From NCBI GenBank assembly GCA_963803165.1, contig CAWDLK010000003.1, positions 62,001-126,000 of the forward strand: a DNA stretch of 64,000 bases, written 5' to 3'. Positions 6,526 to 14,675 of the stretch are shown here, piece after piece. Position 1 is the stretch's first letter. The number at the start of each line of letters is the position of its first letter. Under the pieces are notes generated by a model that had not been told where the DNA came from, made no database searches, and saw nothing but the letters and a program-made list of their open reading frames with translations. The position numbers were made by a program, and so were the translations under genes. The DNA comes from Changshengia sp963803165. GTDB taxonomy: Bacteria; Chloroflexota; Dormibacteria; Aeolococcales; Aeolococcaceae.

Positions 6526-7953
6526 CTACTCGCCCTTCAGGCGCTTGCGGATCTCGGTCAGCCGCGCCGCGATGGCCGCCTCGGCGCCGCGCCCCCCCGG
6601 CTGGTAGTAGGTCCGCCCGACGAGCCGGTCGGGGAGGTGCTGCTGCTCGGCCACGCCATCCGGCTCGTCGTGCGCGTAACGGTACCCTGCACCGAAGCCC
6701 ATCGACCGCCCCAGGGCGGTGACCGCATTGCGGAGGTGGAGCGGCACCGGCTCGTGGAGGGTGTCGAGCACGTCCTGCCGCGCGGCACCGTAGGCTCGGA
6801 GCGCGGAGTTGCTCTTGGGGGCGACGGCCAGGTAGAGGGTCGCCTCGGCGAGCGGCAGGTACCCCTCGGGCATGCCCACGAAGTGCGCCGCCTGCTGCGC
6901 GGCCACCGCAACCGAGAGCGCCCCGGGATCGGCCAGGCCGACGTCCTCGGCGGCCAGCACCACCAGCCGGCGGGCCACGAAGAGCGGGTCCTCCCCCGCC
7001 TCCAGCATGCGCGCCAGCCAGTAGATCGCGGCGTCGGGGTCCGAGCCGCGGATGGACTTGATGAAGGCGGAGATCAGCCAGTAGTGCTGGTCACCCGCCC
7101 TGTCATAGAGGAGTGCGGGCGACTGCAGGGCGCCCTCGACGTCGGCGACGGCGACACTGTCGCCGCCCCGCTGGGCGACCGCGACCACCGCCAGCTCCAG
7201 GGCGTCGAGCGCCACCCGCGCATCTCCCCCCGAGAGGCCGACCAGGCGCGCCTCGGCCGCGGGCTCCAGCCCCACCCGCTTCCCGCCCAGGCCGCGCTCA
7301 CCGTCCTCGAGGGCCCGGTGCACCAGAGTGCGGAGCGCCGTCTCGTCGAGCGCCTCGAGCCGGACCACCCGGGCCCGGGAGAGCAGGGCGGCGTTGACCT
7401 CGAAGCTGGGGTTCTCGGTGGTCGCGCCGAGGAGCTGGACGAGGCCACTCTCGACATGGGGGAGCACCGCGTCCTGCTGGCCCTTGTTGAAGCGGTGGAT
7501 CTCGTCGATGAAGAGGACGGTGCGGCGGCCGAGGCGGCGGCGCTCCCGCGCGCGGGCGACGATCTGACGCAGGTCGGCGACGCCGGCGGCGACCGCGCTC
7601 ACATGCTCGAAGCTGGCCCGGCTCCTCGCCGCGAGGAGCATGGCGAGCGTCGTCTTGCCGCTGCCCGGAGGGCCCCAGAGGATGAGGGAGGGGAGCTGAT
7701 CCGCCTCCACCGCCTCGCGCAGGACGCTGCCGGGACCGATCACCGCGTCCTGTCCCACCAGCTCCTCGAGGCTGCGCGGGCGCATCCGCGTGGCGAGCGG
7801 GGCGGACGGCCCCACGGGGTCCACCGGTGACGGCCCGGAGCCCGCCCCCGCGGGCGGGTCGCCCCGGGCAGCCCCACGCACGGCGGCCGGCTCCCCGCCC
7901 TCGCCCGGGACATCCCCGAAGAGGTCATCCTGGGCGGAGGGCGGGTCAGTCAT
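6526..7953 (-). CDS. rarA: Replication-associated recombination protein A
   Basis: A 475-residue AAA+ clamp-loader-like ATPase of the RarA/MgsA family, which acts at stalled replication forks. Visible motifs: Walker A GPPGSGKTT (about residues 94-102), Walker B VLFIDEIHRF, sensor 1 GATTENPSFEV, followed by the C-terminal tetramerisation region with SIRGSDPDAAIYWLARML and the AYG/GxGYRYAHD segments typical of the family. I prefer the ATG at 7953 (MTDPPSAQDDLFG, the usual short N-terminal tag) over the one nine codons upstream. It is followed by unrelated genes and is divergent from nothing nearby. High confidence. Confidence 0.95.
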   Translation of the reverse strand: MTDPPSAQDDLFGDVPGEGGEPAAVRGAARGDPPAGAGSGPSPVDPVGPSAPLATRMRPRSLEELVGQDAVIGPGSVLREAVEADQLPSLILWGPPGSGKTTLAMLLAARSRASFEHVSAVAAGVADLRQIVARARERRRLGRRTVLFIDEIHRFNKGQQDAVLPHVESGLVQLLGATTENPSFEVNAALLSRARVVRLEALDETALRTLVHRALEDGERGLGGKRVGLEPAAEARLVGLSGGDARVALDALELAVVAVAQRGGDSVAVADVEGALQSPALLYDRAGDQHYWLISAFIKSIRGSDPDAAIYWLARMLEAGEDPLFVARRLVVLAAEDVGLADPGALSVAVAAQQAAHFVGMPEGYLPLAEATLYLAVAPKSNSALRAYGAARQDVLDTLHEPVPLHLRNAVTALGRSMGFGAGYRYAHDEPDGVAEQQHLPDRLVGRTYYQPGGRGAEAAIAARLTEIRKRLKGE

Positions 7954-8001
7954 GGCCGCGGAACCATCCGAGCGCGGCACCGCGAGCTGCGCAGGACGGG
8001 A

Positions 8002-8961
8002 TCACCTCCCGGCTGGCGGCCCCTGGACGGCCGGGGCCTGCACCACCTCGCCGCCCGACGGCACGGCGCCGAGGACGCTCCGGATCGCCTGCGCCGCCCC
8101 CATCAGGGCCGACGACTCCGCCGGGACCACGATGGTGGTGTTGTCGCTGTCCGCGAACTTGCTCAGGGTGTCCAGCTGAAGGATGGCCACCAGGGTGGGA
8201 TCGGGAGCGGCGCTCTTGATGGCCTCGTACACGGTGCTGATCGCCTTGCCACGGCCCTCGGCCTCCAGGATCGCCGCCTGCCGCGCGCCCTCGGCGCGGA
8301 GGATGGTGGCCTGCCGCTCGCCCTCCGCCTGCTTGATCGCCGCCTGCCGGTTGCCCTCGGCGATGTTGATCGACTGCTGCTGCTGGCCCTCGGACTGGAG
8401 GATGCGAGCCCGCTTCTCCTGGTCGGCCTGCTTCTGCAGGGCCATGGCCTGGAGGATCTGAGCGGGGGGGCTGATGTCGACGATCTCGATCCGGTTGATC
8501 CGGATCCCCCACTTGTCGGTGACCTGCTCCATCTGCTGCTGCATACCCGCGTTGATCCGCTCGCGCTGGGAGAGAGCGTCGTCCAGGGAGACGTTGCCGA
8601 ATGCGTTGCGGAGCGTGGTGCGCGCCTGCTGATCGATGGCGATGAAGTAGTCGGAGACGTTGAACAGCGCCGCCTTGGCGTCGATCACCTGGCTGAAGAT
8701 GGTGGCGTTGACGGCGACGGCCACGTTGTCCCGGGTGATGACCTCCTGCCGGTCCCCGGTGCGGGGGGTCTCGCGCATGTCGACCCGGACCAGCTGGTCG
8801 AAGAAGGGCCAGATCAGGGTGATCCCCGACCCTGCCTCTCGGTGGTAGCGGCCAAACCTCGTGATCACCCCCATGAAACCCTGCTGGATCCGGTTCACGG
8901 CGGTGCCGAGCCCGACCAGCAGGAGGAGGACGACGACAGCGGCGGCGATGATCAGCCCCAT
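8002..8961 (-). CDS. SPFH/stomatin-like membrane protein
   Basis: A 319-residue SPFH protein. An N-terminal membrane helix (2-21) is followed by the band-7 domain (about 25-190: QQGFMGVITRFGRYHREAG, RETPRTGDRQEVITRDNV, RTTLRNAFGNVSLDDALSQR). After it comes a long Ala/Glu/Gln-rich coiled coil (about 185-255) and a short C-terminal tail. QmcA/stomatin-type proteins form membrane microdomain scaffolds and often interact with proteases. The NfeD gene just upstream on the same strand is the classical partner, supporting one operon. The substrate is unknown. Confidence 0.93.
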   Translation of the reverse strand: MGLIIAAAVVVLLLLVGLGTAVNRIQQGFMGVITRFGRYHREAGSGITLIWPFFDQLVRVDMRETPRTGDRQEVITRDNVAVAVNATIFSQVIDAKAALFNVSDYFIAIDQQARTTLRNAFGNVSLDDALSQRERINAGMQQQMEQVTDKWGIRINRIEIVDISPPAQILQAMALQKQADQEKRARILQSEGQQQQSINIAEGNRQAAIKQAEGERQATILRAEGARQAAILEAEGRGKAISTVYEAIKSAAPDPTLVAILQLDTLSKFADSDNTTIVVPAESSALMGAAQAIRSVLGAVPSGGEVVQAPAVQGPPAGR

Positions 8962-9007
8962 GGATCAGCTCCTCAGATGTGGGCCGGAATCACCAGCGCA
9001 AACCGGC

Positions 9008-9469
9008 CTATGTCTCACGAGGCGCGCCGCTGGCGCGCACCAGGAGTGTCGTGCCCCGCACCGCGGCGACGACCACCGCCGTATCGGGTGAGAGCGGTTG
9101 GGCGCTGTCGGTGATCGCCAGCCACCGCTCGTTGGCGAGCAGGGCGTGGCCGGGATGGTGCTCGTCGCCCACGGTGTCGACGGTCATGGCGCGGGCGCCC
9201 ACCAGCCCGCCGGCGAGCCCCGGGAATCGATAGGGGGCGGCGAGGCGTCCCTCCATCGCATGCTTCAGGAGCGGACGCACGGCGAACACCCCGGCGACGG
9301 CGGCGGCGGCCCCCAGCAGCACCTGGATGTAGAGGGCCAGCCCAAAGGCACCGAGGACGGCCGCCACCACCGCGCCCACCGCCACGAAGAGCAGATAGAA
9401 CGCCTGGGTGTGGACCTCCCCCGCGGCGAGCAGCACCGCCATGATGAGCCAGAAGATCCACCACTCCAT
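9008..9469 (-). CDS. NfeD family membrane protein
   Basis: A 153-residue protein from the ATG at 9467-9469 (MEWWIFWLIMAVLL); an upstream in-frame start would add 12 non-family residues. Two or three transmembrane helices (about 3-70) are followed by a soluble OB-fold NfeD domain (PGLAGGLVGARAMTVDTV, ALLANERWLAITDS, VVVAAVRGTTLLV). NfeD proteins pair with SPFH proteins in membrane microdomains; here the SPFH gene follows directly. This is the short form without the ClpP-like protease domain. Confidence 0.9.
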   Translation of the reverse strand: MEWWIFWLIMAVLLAAGEVHTQAFYLLFVAVGAVVAAVLGAFGLALYIQVLLGAAAAVAGVFAVRPLLKHAMEGRLAAPYRFPGLAGGLVGARAMTVDTVGDEHHPGHALLANERWLAITDSAQPLSPDTAVVVAAVRGTTLLVRASGAPRET

Positions 9470-9564
9470 TGACGGGGAAGTGTAGTCCTCCGGGGAGCCC
9501 CCCAAACCTCGCCGATCGCGCCTGGCGCCGCGCTCCCTCCTGGATCAGAGTACGATCCCGTGCC

Positions 9565-9849
9565 ATGAAGGGTGACCGGGTCGAGATCGTCATCGACACC
9601 GGTGGGTCGGCGGAGACCTACGAGATCGTCGCCACCCGCGAGGGGCGCAAGGTCGAGGTCAACACCGTGCGCGGCGTGGTGGAGGTGAGCGAGGTCACTC
9701 GCTCGGGCCAGCCGGTGCGCACCGGGCGCTTCATGGCCAGCAGGGTGATCGCCCTGGTCGAGCATCCGGCGAGTGACGAGGCGGCGGTCCCGGAGGGATC
9801 CGCGAGGCCTCGGCCGGCCAGGACCGAGCAGAGCGAGACGCTCCTCTGA
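9565..9849 (+). CDS. Small conserved-looking hypothetical protein
   Basis: A 94-residue protein beginning MKGDRVEIVIDTGGSAETYE. The first ~70 residues alternate as beta strands (YEIVATREGRKVEV, VVEVSEVTRSGQPVRTGRF, RVIALVEHP) and suggest a small beta-barrel. The last ~25 residues are a Pro/Arg/Glu-rich tail. No family recognised. It is divergent from the NfeD gene with about 95 bases between starts. Good third-position G/C bias supports coding. Confidence 0.6.
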   Translation: MKGDRVEIVIDTGGSAETYEIVATREGRKVEVNTVRGVVEVSEVTRSGQPVRTGRFMASRVIALVEHPASDEAAVPEGSARPRPARTEQSETLL

Positions 9850-9904
9850 CAGGCGGACGTAAACTCCGCCCCGAGCCCTCTCCAACGCCAGGAGGTCGTT
9901 GCCG

Positions 9905-10225
9905 ATGAACACCGTCCCCGAGATCTTCGACGAGGTCAACGCCCGGTTGACCGACCCCGCCAAGGTGGGTGGCACCAACGCCGCGTACCAGTTCGACCTC
10001 ACCGGTGACGACGGTGGCCCCTACCACATCGTGCTCAAGGACGGGAAAGGGGAGGCGGGCGCGGGGACGGTCGAGAACCCCAACACGACGATCTCGATGT
10101 CGGCCGGTGACTTCGTGGGTCTGGCGACGGGGAAGCTCGACCCGACTATGGCCTTCATGACCGGCAAGCTGAAGGTCAGGGGCGACATGGCCCTCGCCAT
10201 GAAGCTCCAGAACCTGCTCCGCTAG
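9905..10225 (+). CDS. SCP2 sterol-binding domain protein
   Basis: A 106-residue single-domain SCP2 protein: FDEVNARLTDPAKVGG, YQFDLTGDDGGPYHIVLKDG, NTTISMSAGDFVGLATGKLDP, AFMTGKLKVRGDMALAMKLQ. The G-x-L-x2-P-x2-A-F-x2-G-K-x-K-x2-G-D motif is characteristic. These proteins bind lipids or acyl-CoA in the cytosol. The ATG at 9905 is preferred over the TTG at 9899 because AGGAGGT (9890-9896) is then spaced normally. It is the first of three same-strand genes ending in an enoyl-CoA hydratase, which fits a lipid-metabolism context. Confidence 0.92.
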   Translation: MNTVPEIFDEVNARLTDPAKVGGTNAAYQFDLTGDDGGPYHIVLKDGKGEAGAGTVENPNTTISMSAGDFVGLATGKLDPTMAFMTGKLKVRGDMALAMKLQNLLR

Positions 10226-10263
10226 CCGCCGCTGCGCGTCCAGCACGCCGAACGACCCTCCGG

Positions 10264-10599
10264 ATGCCGATCCCCGCACCCGACCGCACCCGGCCGCTCC
10301 GCTTCGATTACGACGAGACCCGCCGGGCTCTGCTTGTCGAATGGGGAGACGGGACGATCCATCGCATCCCCTTCGCGGTGCTGCGGCGCGCCTGCCCCTG
10401 CGCGGTGTGCGCGGGCGAGATGGGGTCTCCGGGACGCTTCGCCGCCGAGCCCGAGCTGGGCGCCGGCGAGGACGACCTGGCCGACATCGGGCTGGTGGGA
10501 GCGTACGGCCTCAACGCCGTCTGGGCGGACGGGCATTCCACCGGCATCTACACCTTCGAGCGGCTCCGCGAGCTGGGCGAGAAGGCCGGGGTGACCTAG
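10264..10599 (+). CDS. DUF971 family protein
   Basis: A 111-residue protein with the DUF971 (gamma-butyrobetaine hydroxylase N-terminal-like) pattern: LRFDYDETRRALLVEWGDG, IPFAVLRRACPCAVC, DIGLVGAYGLNAVWADGHSTGIYTFERLREL. The L-R-x2-C-x-C-x2-C cysteines and W-x-D-G-H-x-T-G-I-Y motif likely bind zinc. Bacterial members are small cytosolic proteins found near iron-sulfur or ParA/Mrp genes; their role is unsettled. It lies between the SCP2 and enoyl-CoA hydratase genes, with only six bases before the latter. Confidence 0.88.
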   Translation: MPIPAPDRTRPLRFDYDETRRALLVEWGDGTIHRIPFAVLRRACPCAVCAGEMGSPGRFAAEPELGAGEDDLADIGLVGAYGLNAVWADGHSTGIYTFERLRELGEKAGVT

Positions 10600-10605
10600 C
10601 CGGGC

Positions 10606-11400
10606 ATGGGGGACGCGACCTCCTCCCCTCCCCTGCTCGCCGCTCTCGACGGCGCGGTCCTCCTCCTCACCCTCAACCGGCCTGCCACGCTCAACAGCCT
10701 GACCTCCGAGCTGCTGGCGGCTCTGGGCCGGGTGCTCGACGAGGACGCCGCCGAGCCCGCGGTCCGGGCGGTGGTCATCACCGGCGCCGGCCGCGGTTTC
10801 TGCTCCGGCCAGGACCTGGCCGAGCTGCCCGACCGGGTGAGCGGCGTCGACGTCCGCGCCCGGCTGACGGCCGACTATCTGCCCGTTGTCCAGGCGATCG
10901 CGACCCTGGAGAAGCCGGTGCTCGCGGCGGTGAACGGGGTGGCCGCGGGAGCCGGCTTGGCCCTGGCCCTGGCCTGCGACCTCCGGCTGGCCGCCGAGAC
11001 GGCGACGTTCGTCCAGGCCTTCGTCCGCCGTGGCCTGGTCCCTGACGCAGGCGCCAGCTACTTCCTGCCCCGGCTGGTCGGCCTGGGACGGGCGCTGGAG
11101 CTGACCCTGCTCGGGGACCCCGTCTCGGCGGCGGACGCCGATCGGATCGGCCTGGTCAACCGGGTGGTCCCCGACGCGGAGCTGATGCCGGCCGCTCTCG
11201 AGCTCGCCGCGCGCCTCGCGGCCGGGGCCCGGTCGGTCGGGCTCGCCAAGCGGCTGCTCCGCCAGAGCATGGGGGCGTCGCTCACGCAGCAGTCTGCCCG
11301 GGAGGCGGACACCCAGGCCGAGGCGGTGGCCACCGAGGACTTCGCCGAGGGGCTCGCCGCCTTCCGGGAGAAGCGCCCACCGCGGTTCCGTGGGCGCTAG
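10606..11400 (+). CDS. Enoyl-CoA hydratase/isomerase family protein
   Basis: A 264-residue crotonase-fold enzyme. Family motifs: LTLNRPATLNSLTSELL near the N-terminus, the oxyanion-hole segment GRGFCSGQDLAEL (about residues 64-76), and AAVNGVAAGAGLALALACDLRLA followed by VRRGLVPDAGASYFLPRLVG. The GLVPDAGAS stretch and C-terminal trimer helices resemble PaaG-type 2-(1,2-epoxyphenyl)acetyl-CoA isomerases, but enoyl-CoA hydratase is equally possible. It acts in the cytosol on acyl-CoA thioesters. It is the last gene of a likely SCP2-DUF971-crotonase operon. Confidence 0.9.
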   Translation: MGDATSSPPLLAALDGAVLLLTLNRPATLNSLTSELLAALGRVLDEDAAEPAVRAVVITGAGRGFCSGQDLAELPDRVSGVDVRARLTADYLPVVQAIATLEKPVLAAVNGVAAGAGLALALACDLRLAAETATFVQAFVRRGLVPDAGASYFLPRLVGLGRALELTLLGDPVSAADADRIGLVNRVVPDAELMPAALELAARLAAGARSVGLAKRLLRQSMGASLTQQSAREADTQAEAVATEDFAEGLAAFREKRPPRFRGR

Positions 11401-11436
11401 GGGCGATCCGAGGCTCGCGGTATACTTCGCCCTCGC

Positions 11437-11511
11437 GCGGGAGTAGCTCAGTGGTAGAGCACTACCTTGCCAAGGTAGGGGTCACGGGTTCGAGCCCCGC
11501 CTCCCGCTCCA
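11437..11511 (+). tRNA. tRNA-Gly (GCC)
   Basis: Full cloverleaf: acceptor GCGGGAG (11437-11443) pairs with CTCCCGC (11501-11507), discriminator T, encoded CCA at 11509-11511. The anticodon stem-loop CTACC-TTGCCAA-GGTAG gives anticodon GCC. Its 3' half is repeated twice downstream (14007-14056 and 14858-14884), marking it as an integration hot spot. Confidence 0.96.
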
Positions 11512-11542
11512 GCCCCCTTCGCTCCGACGTGGTGGCCTGGCC

Positions 11543-11783
11543 TCACCCGGCCGGATGGCGAGACCGGTTGAGGGCCCCCTGTGCGGCACGCCCGAGTTCA
11601 TTGAAGTCCGGCCATGCAGCCCTGGCCGCCTCGGCTGCCTCTTGAGCCCCCGGAGTGTCGCGCAACATCGATGCCGTGTAACCGCACTGGGGGTCAGACC
11701 GCGCCAACTCAATGAGGTGGTCGTTGAAGCGTCCGCCCCACATCCGAAACACGTCCTCCAGTGGCCCACAGCCGAGGCGATCT
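11543..11783 (-). pseudogene. C-terminal remnant of an unknown protein, cut by the IS630 end
   Basis: Reading leftward from the IS end, the text GCGPLEDVFRMWGGRFNDHL, then IELARSDPQCGYTASMLRDT and AAWPDFNELGRAAQG is a coherent protein tail of about 75 residues that ends in a proper stop. The GPLEDVF-x6-F segment vaguely resembles the G-P-x-E-D-L-L motif of DUF6869-like proteins. The 5' part is missing because the IS630 remnant joins at about 11783. Function unknown; non-functional as it stands. Confidence 0.5.
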
Positions 11784-12839
11784 AGTGTCCCGTACCGGAG
11801 ATTCGTAGACAAACCGTTCGATGCTGGCCAGGATCTCGTCAGCGCTCGTGACCCAGACGAAGGGGTGCGGGTCGGCGTTGCAGGTGGCGAGATAGAGGCG
11901 GATGTCGTCCTCCAGGGCCCGGGTGCTGCGGTGCACGCCACGGCGCAGCTGCTTGCGGGTCAGCTCTGCGAACCAGCGCTCGACCTGGTTGATCCACGAC
12001 GAGTAGGTCGGGGTGAAGTGGAGCTGAAAGCGCGGGTGCTGCAGCAGCCAGCGCTGGATCGACGCCGTCTTGTGGGTGCTCAGGTTGTCCAGCACCAGGT
12101 GGAGGTCGAAGTCCTCGGGCACCTCCTGGTCGATGCGGTCGAGGAAGCTGCGGAACTCGACGGCCCGGTGCCGGCGACGGACCTGGCCGATCACCTTGCC
12201 GGTGGCGACATCGAGAGCGGCGAACAGCGAGGTGGTGCCGTGCCGCCGGTGGTCGTGGGTCTGGCGCTCCACCTGACCCGGCCCCATGGGCGGCATCGGC
12301 TGAGTGCGGTCCAGGGCCTGGATCTGGGTCTTCTCGTCGACGCACAGCACCAGGGCGCGGTCGGGGGGGTTGAGGTAGAGACCGACGATGTCGCGCACCT
12401 TCTCGATCAGCTGCGGGTCGGTGGAGAGCTTGAAGTGCTCGCTGCGGTGCGGCTGCAAGCCGAAGGCCCGCCAGATCCGCTGCACGCTGGTGTGGCTGAG
12501 CCCGCTCGACCCCGCCATCGACCGGGTGCTCCAGTGGGTGGCGTCGCGGGGCGTCGACTCCAAGGTCTTCACCACCACCGCCTCGACCTGGTCATCGCTG
12601 ATCTTGCGGGGGACGCCACTGCGCGGCTCGTCGAGGAGGCCGGCCACCCCACGGCTGATGAACCGGGACCGCCACTTGCCGACCGTGGCGTTGGTGACCT
12701 GCAGCTCCTCGGCCACCGGGGTGTTGGTCACGCCGCCGGCACAGCGGAGCACGATGCGCGAGCGCAAGGCCAATCCCTGCGCCGTGGTGCGCCGCCGGGC
12801 GAAGCGCTGGAGCGTCCGCTGGTCCTCCGGGGTGACCAC
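11709..12839 (-). mobile_element. IS630-family transposase, both ends altered
   Basis: A 376-residue frame with the IS630/Tc1-mariner layout: an N-terminal HTH (VAEELQVTNATVGKWRSRFI, GLLDEPRSG), then the DDE domain with LCVDEKTQIQALDRTQP (first Asp), LHLVLDNLSTHKT (second Asp), and YSSWINQVERWF (Glu). The family's usual N-terminal T-R-G-R-P-K-A-P-L lies in frame upstream of the GTG at 12837-12839 but without a start codon, because that side is joined to another IS remnant. The native stop is also missing: translation runs through the element end (near 11783) for about 24 codons into a neighbouring remnant. Probably an inactive or marginal element. Confidence 0.85.
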
Positions 12840-12882
12840 GAGCGGAGCCTTGGGACGACCTCGGGTGGTCTTGGGTGGCGGC

Positions 12883-13137
12883 GCCCTTGGGCACCTCCCG
12901 GTCGATGCGACGGATGAATCGCAGAACCTCGTCGTGCCGATGCCGAGGCAGACATTGGCCGATGACCGTGCCGGTCAGCACGTCGAGGGCGGCGAAGAGG
13001 GTGGTGGTCCCGTTGCGCTTGTAGTCGGGGGTCAAAGTGCCGGCCCGCCCCGACTTCATCGGCAGGGTGGGTTGGGTACGGTCGGGCGCCTGAATCTGCG
13101 ACTTCTCGTCCATGCAGAGCACGACAGCTTGCCACCT
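12883..13137 (-). pseudogene. Fragment of a second IS630-family transposase
   Basis: About 85 residues of a different IS630 transposase remain: QAVVLCMDEKSQIQ, APDRTQPTLPMKSGRAG, YKRNGTTTLFAALDVLTGTV and RFIRRIDREVPKG. This is the first catalytic Asp and the central strand region. Both the N-terminal HTH and the C-terminal half with the remaining catalytic residues are absent. It abuts the first transposase directly at about 12880, suggesting deletion or recombination between two related IS copies. Confidence 0.8.
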
Positions 13138-13149
13138 GTCGCCTTTGTG

Positions 13150-13186
13150 ATATATACTGCCGATCTAGATCATCCACCTCAGGAGG
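13150..13186 (+). promoter_or_regulatory. vapBC promoter/operator region
   Basis: A -10-like TATACT (13153-13158) is followed by a perfect 10-base palindrome GATCTAGATC (13162-13171) and an AGGAGG ribosome site (13181-13186) seven bases before the vapB ATG. VapBC complexes usually repress their own promoter through such palindromes, so this is the likely operator. Confidence 0.5.
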
Positions 13187-13192
13187 CTCCCA

Positions 13193-13435
13193 ATGTCGGA
13201 CACCGGCATCGCCAAGCTATTTCGCAACGGGCGGAGCCAGGCGGTTCGGCTACCGCAGCAGTTCCGATTCAGCGGTGACCAGGTCCGCGTCCGCCGCGTC
13301 GGGAGCGCCGTCATCCTCGAACCGATCCTGAGTCCCGAGAGCTGGTTCGCGGAGCTCGACCGCCTCGGACCGGAGCCATTCATGGTCGAGGGTCGGGATC
13401 AACCGCCGACACCGCCCGGCCGCGACCTGTCGTGA
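13193..13435 (+). CDS. vapB: VapB-type antitoxin (AbrB/SpoVT fold)
   Basis: An 80-residue antitoxin. The first ~45 residues are the swapped-hairpin DNA-binding domain: IAKLFRNGRSQAVRLPQQFR, then GDQVRVRRVGSAVILEP, the VapB/VagC pattern. The rest (SWFAELDRLGPEPF and a Pro/Asp-rich tail) is the flexible toxin-neutralising part. It binds and inhibits the VapC toxin encoded next and autorepresses the operon. Its stop overlaps the toxin's GTG start by four bases, so toxin translation is coupled to antitoxin synthesis. Confidence 0.92.
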   Translation: MSDTGIAKLFRNGRSQAVRLPQQFRFSGDQVRVRRVGSAVILEPILSPESWFAELDRLGPEPFMVEGRDQPPTPPGRDLS

Positions 13436-13842
13436 GTTACTTGCTCGATACGAATGCCTGCATCGCCCTCATCAACGGGAGACCAACGGCGGTGAGGCGA
13501 CGATTCGAGGAGGCGAGCCAGGCGGCAGCCCGGATCTCCACGTCGTCGGTGGTCACCTTCGAACTCTGGTACGGTGTGGCGAAGAGTGCTCGACCCGAAG
13601 CCAACGCGGATCGGCTCGTGACGTTTCTAGCGGGGCCCGTCGACGTCATCGACTTCGATGACGACGATGCGCAGGCGGCCGGACAGGTCCGCGCCTCGTT
13701 GGAGGCGGCGGGAACCCCGATCGGCGCCTACGATGTGTTGATCGGCGGTCAGGCGCTGCGGCGCGGCGCCACCCTGGTGACGGCCAACACCGACGAGTTC
13801 CGCCGGATCGCCGGCCTCTCTTGGGAGGACTGGGGCGCGTGA
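13432..13842 (+). CDS. vapC: VapC-type PIN-domain toxin
   Basis: A 136-residue PIN-domain ribonuclease. Expected acidic residues are present: Asp in SYLLDTNACI, Glu in VVTFELWYGV, Asp in GAYDVLIGGQA and Asp in TANTDEFRRI. VapC toxins cleave tRNA or rRNA and stop growth when VapB is lost. Start is the GTG at 13432 inside the overlap with vapB. Length and motifs are complete, so the toxin looks functional. The pair lies between IS630 debris and the second copy of the tRNA-Gly 3' end, consistent with an accessory, laterally acquired module. Confidence 0.93.
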   Translation: MSYLLDTNACIALINGRPTAVRRRFEEASQAAARISTSSVVTFELWYGVAKSARPEANADRLVTFLAGPVDVIDFDDDDAQAAGQVRASLEAAGTPIGAYDVLIGGQALRRGATLVTANTDEFRRIAGLSWEDWGA

Positions 13843-14006
13843 CTCGCCTTCGCTGACCTCGACAGCGGCACCGGCTGTGACCCCCACGAGAACCAGACCA
13901 TCGTGGACCCCTAGGGCCATGGGGGCCACGACTTGTGAAATGAGGCAGAGCGCGGGTCGCCCGAGGACAATCCGCGTTCGGAAACGGCCGAAAGACCCGC
14001 TCCCTT

Positions 14007-14056
14007 CTTGCCAAGGTAGGGGGTCACGGGTTCGAGCCCCGCTTCCCGCTCCAGCC
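14007..14056 (+). repeat. Second copy of the tRNA-Gly 3' half (attachment-site-like)
   Basis: 50 bases repeat tRNA-Gly from the anticodon loop (CTTGCCAAGG) through the 3' end, CCA and AGCC. Only two differences occur: a G-run of five instead of four and one C-to-T change near the acceptor. The 5' half of the tRNA is absent. This is what remains when an element integrates at the 3' end of a tRNA gene. Confidence 0.85.
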
Positions 14057-14129
14057 TCCTCGAGGCGAGTTCAGATGACCCCGTCGAGGGCGCCCCGGAA
14101 GAACGCAGGATGCGCACACGCTCCTCTCG

Positions 14130-14399
14130 TCACGGCTGATCTCCGTAATGGTACCGAGCCTGGAGGACGACGATGTCCTCGCCCTCAATCAGGTACACGA
14201 GCCGGTGCTCGTCGTCGATCCGGCGCGACCAGCATCCCTGAAGGACGTGTCGCAGTTGCTCGGGCTTGCCGATACCCGTGAATGGATCCCGGGTGACGTC
14301 CTGAAGCAACCGGTGGATCCTCTTCACCGTCGTGCGGTCCGTCGACTGCCAGTAGAGATAGTCTTCCCATCCGTGCGGGGTGAAGACCAGCCGCATCAC
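14130..14399 (-). CDS. yoeB: YoeB-family toxin (Txe/YoeB mRNA endonuclease)
   Basis: An 89-residue toxin matching YoeB closely: LVFTPHGWEDYLYWQSTDR, VKRIHRLLQDVTRDPFTGIG, KPEQLRHVLQGCWSRRIDDEHRLVY and the C-terminal ARYHYGD. The family's catalytic surface residues (the Glu in the early helix, Arg in SRRI, His/Tyr at the C-terminal HYG) are all present. YoeB cleaves mRNA at the ribosomal A site. Its start overlaps the antitoxin stop by four bases. The module is on the strand opposite to vapBC. Confidence 0.94.
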   Translation of the reverse strand: MMRLVFTPHGWEDYLYWQSTDRTTVKRIHRLLQDVTRDPFTGIGKPEQLRHVLQGCWSRRIDDEHRLVYLIEGEDIVVLQARYHYGDQP

Positions 14400-14644
14400 G
14401 CCAGCTCGTACGCTTGCCGGTCCTCCGCTCGGGCCTGTTCCAGGCTCTCCAGTAGCCTCCTGGCGTTCGCCGGGACCCTAAGCAGATATGCCGTCGCTTC
14501 GAGGGCGTCGTAGTCGGCTCGGGCCATCAGCACGGCATCGCCCCGCTTGGAGGTGATCTCCACTGGCTGACGATCGTTGTTGACCTGTTCGATCAGAGGA
14601 AACAGGTTCCTCCGTGCGTCGCTGGCGGTTACAACCATATCCAT
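14396..14644 (-). CDS. yefM: YefM-family antitoxin (Phd/YefM)
   Basis: An 82-residue antitoxin from ATG 14642-14644 (a second ATG follows two codons later). The N-terminal DNA-binding domain reads VVTASDARRNLFPLIEQV, NNDRQPVEITSKRGDAVLMA and YDALEATAYLL; the C-terminal ~25 residues are the charged toxin-binding tail (RLLESLEQARAEDRQAYELA). It neutralises YoeB and represses the operon by binding palindromes with GTAC cores, and such a palindrome lies just upstream. Longer upstream frames lack family residues, so I discarded them. Confidence 0.93.
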   Translation of the reverse strand: MDMVVTASDARRNLFPLIEQVNNDRQPVEITSKRGDAVLMARADYDALEATAYLLRVPANARRLLESLEQARAEDRQAYELA

Positions 14645-14655
14645 GCCCTCTTGAC

Positions 14656-14675
14656 TGGTACAGGATATGGTACCA
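14656..14675 (-). promoter_or_regulatory. yefM-yoeB operator palindrome
   Basis: TGGTAC (14656-14661) and GTACCA (14670-14675) form an inverted repeat with an 8-base spacer, 12 bases upstream of the yefM ATG. Known YefM-YoeB operators use GTAC-core palindromes, so this is the expected autorepression site. Confidence 0.55.

Noticed and set aside
5310..6722. Plus-strand frame of 470 codons beginning within tRNA-Cys
   Set aside because: Antisense to the DUF929 gene and starts inside a tRNA; composition typical of a GC-rich shadow frame.
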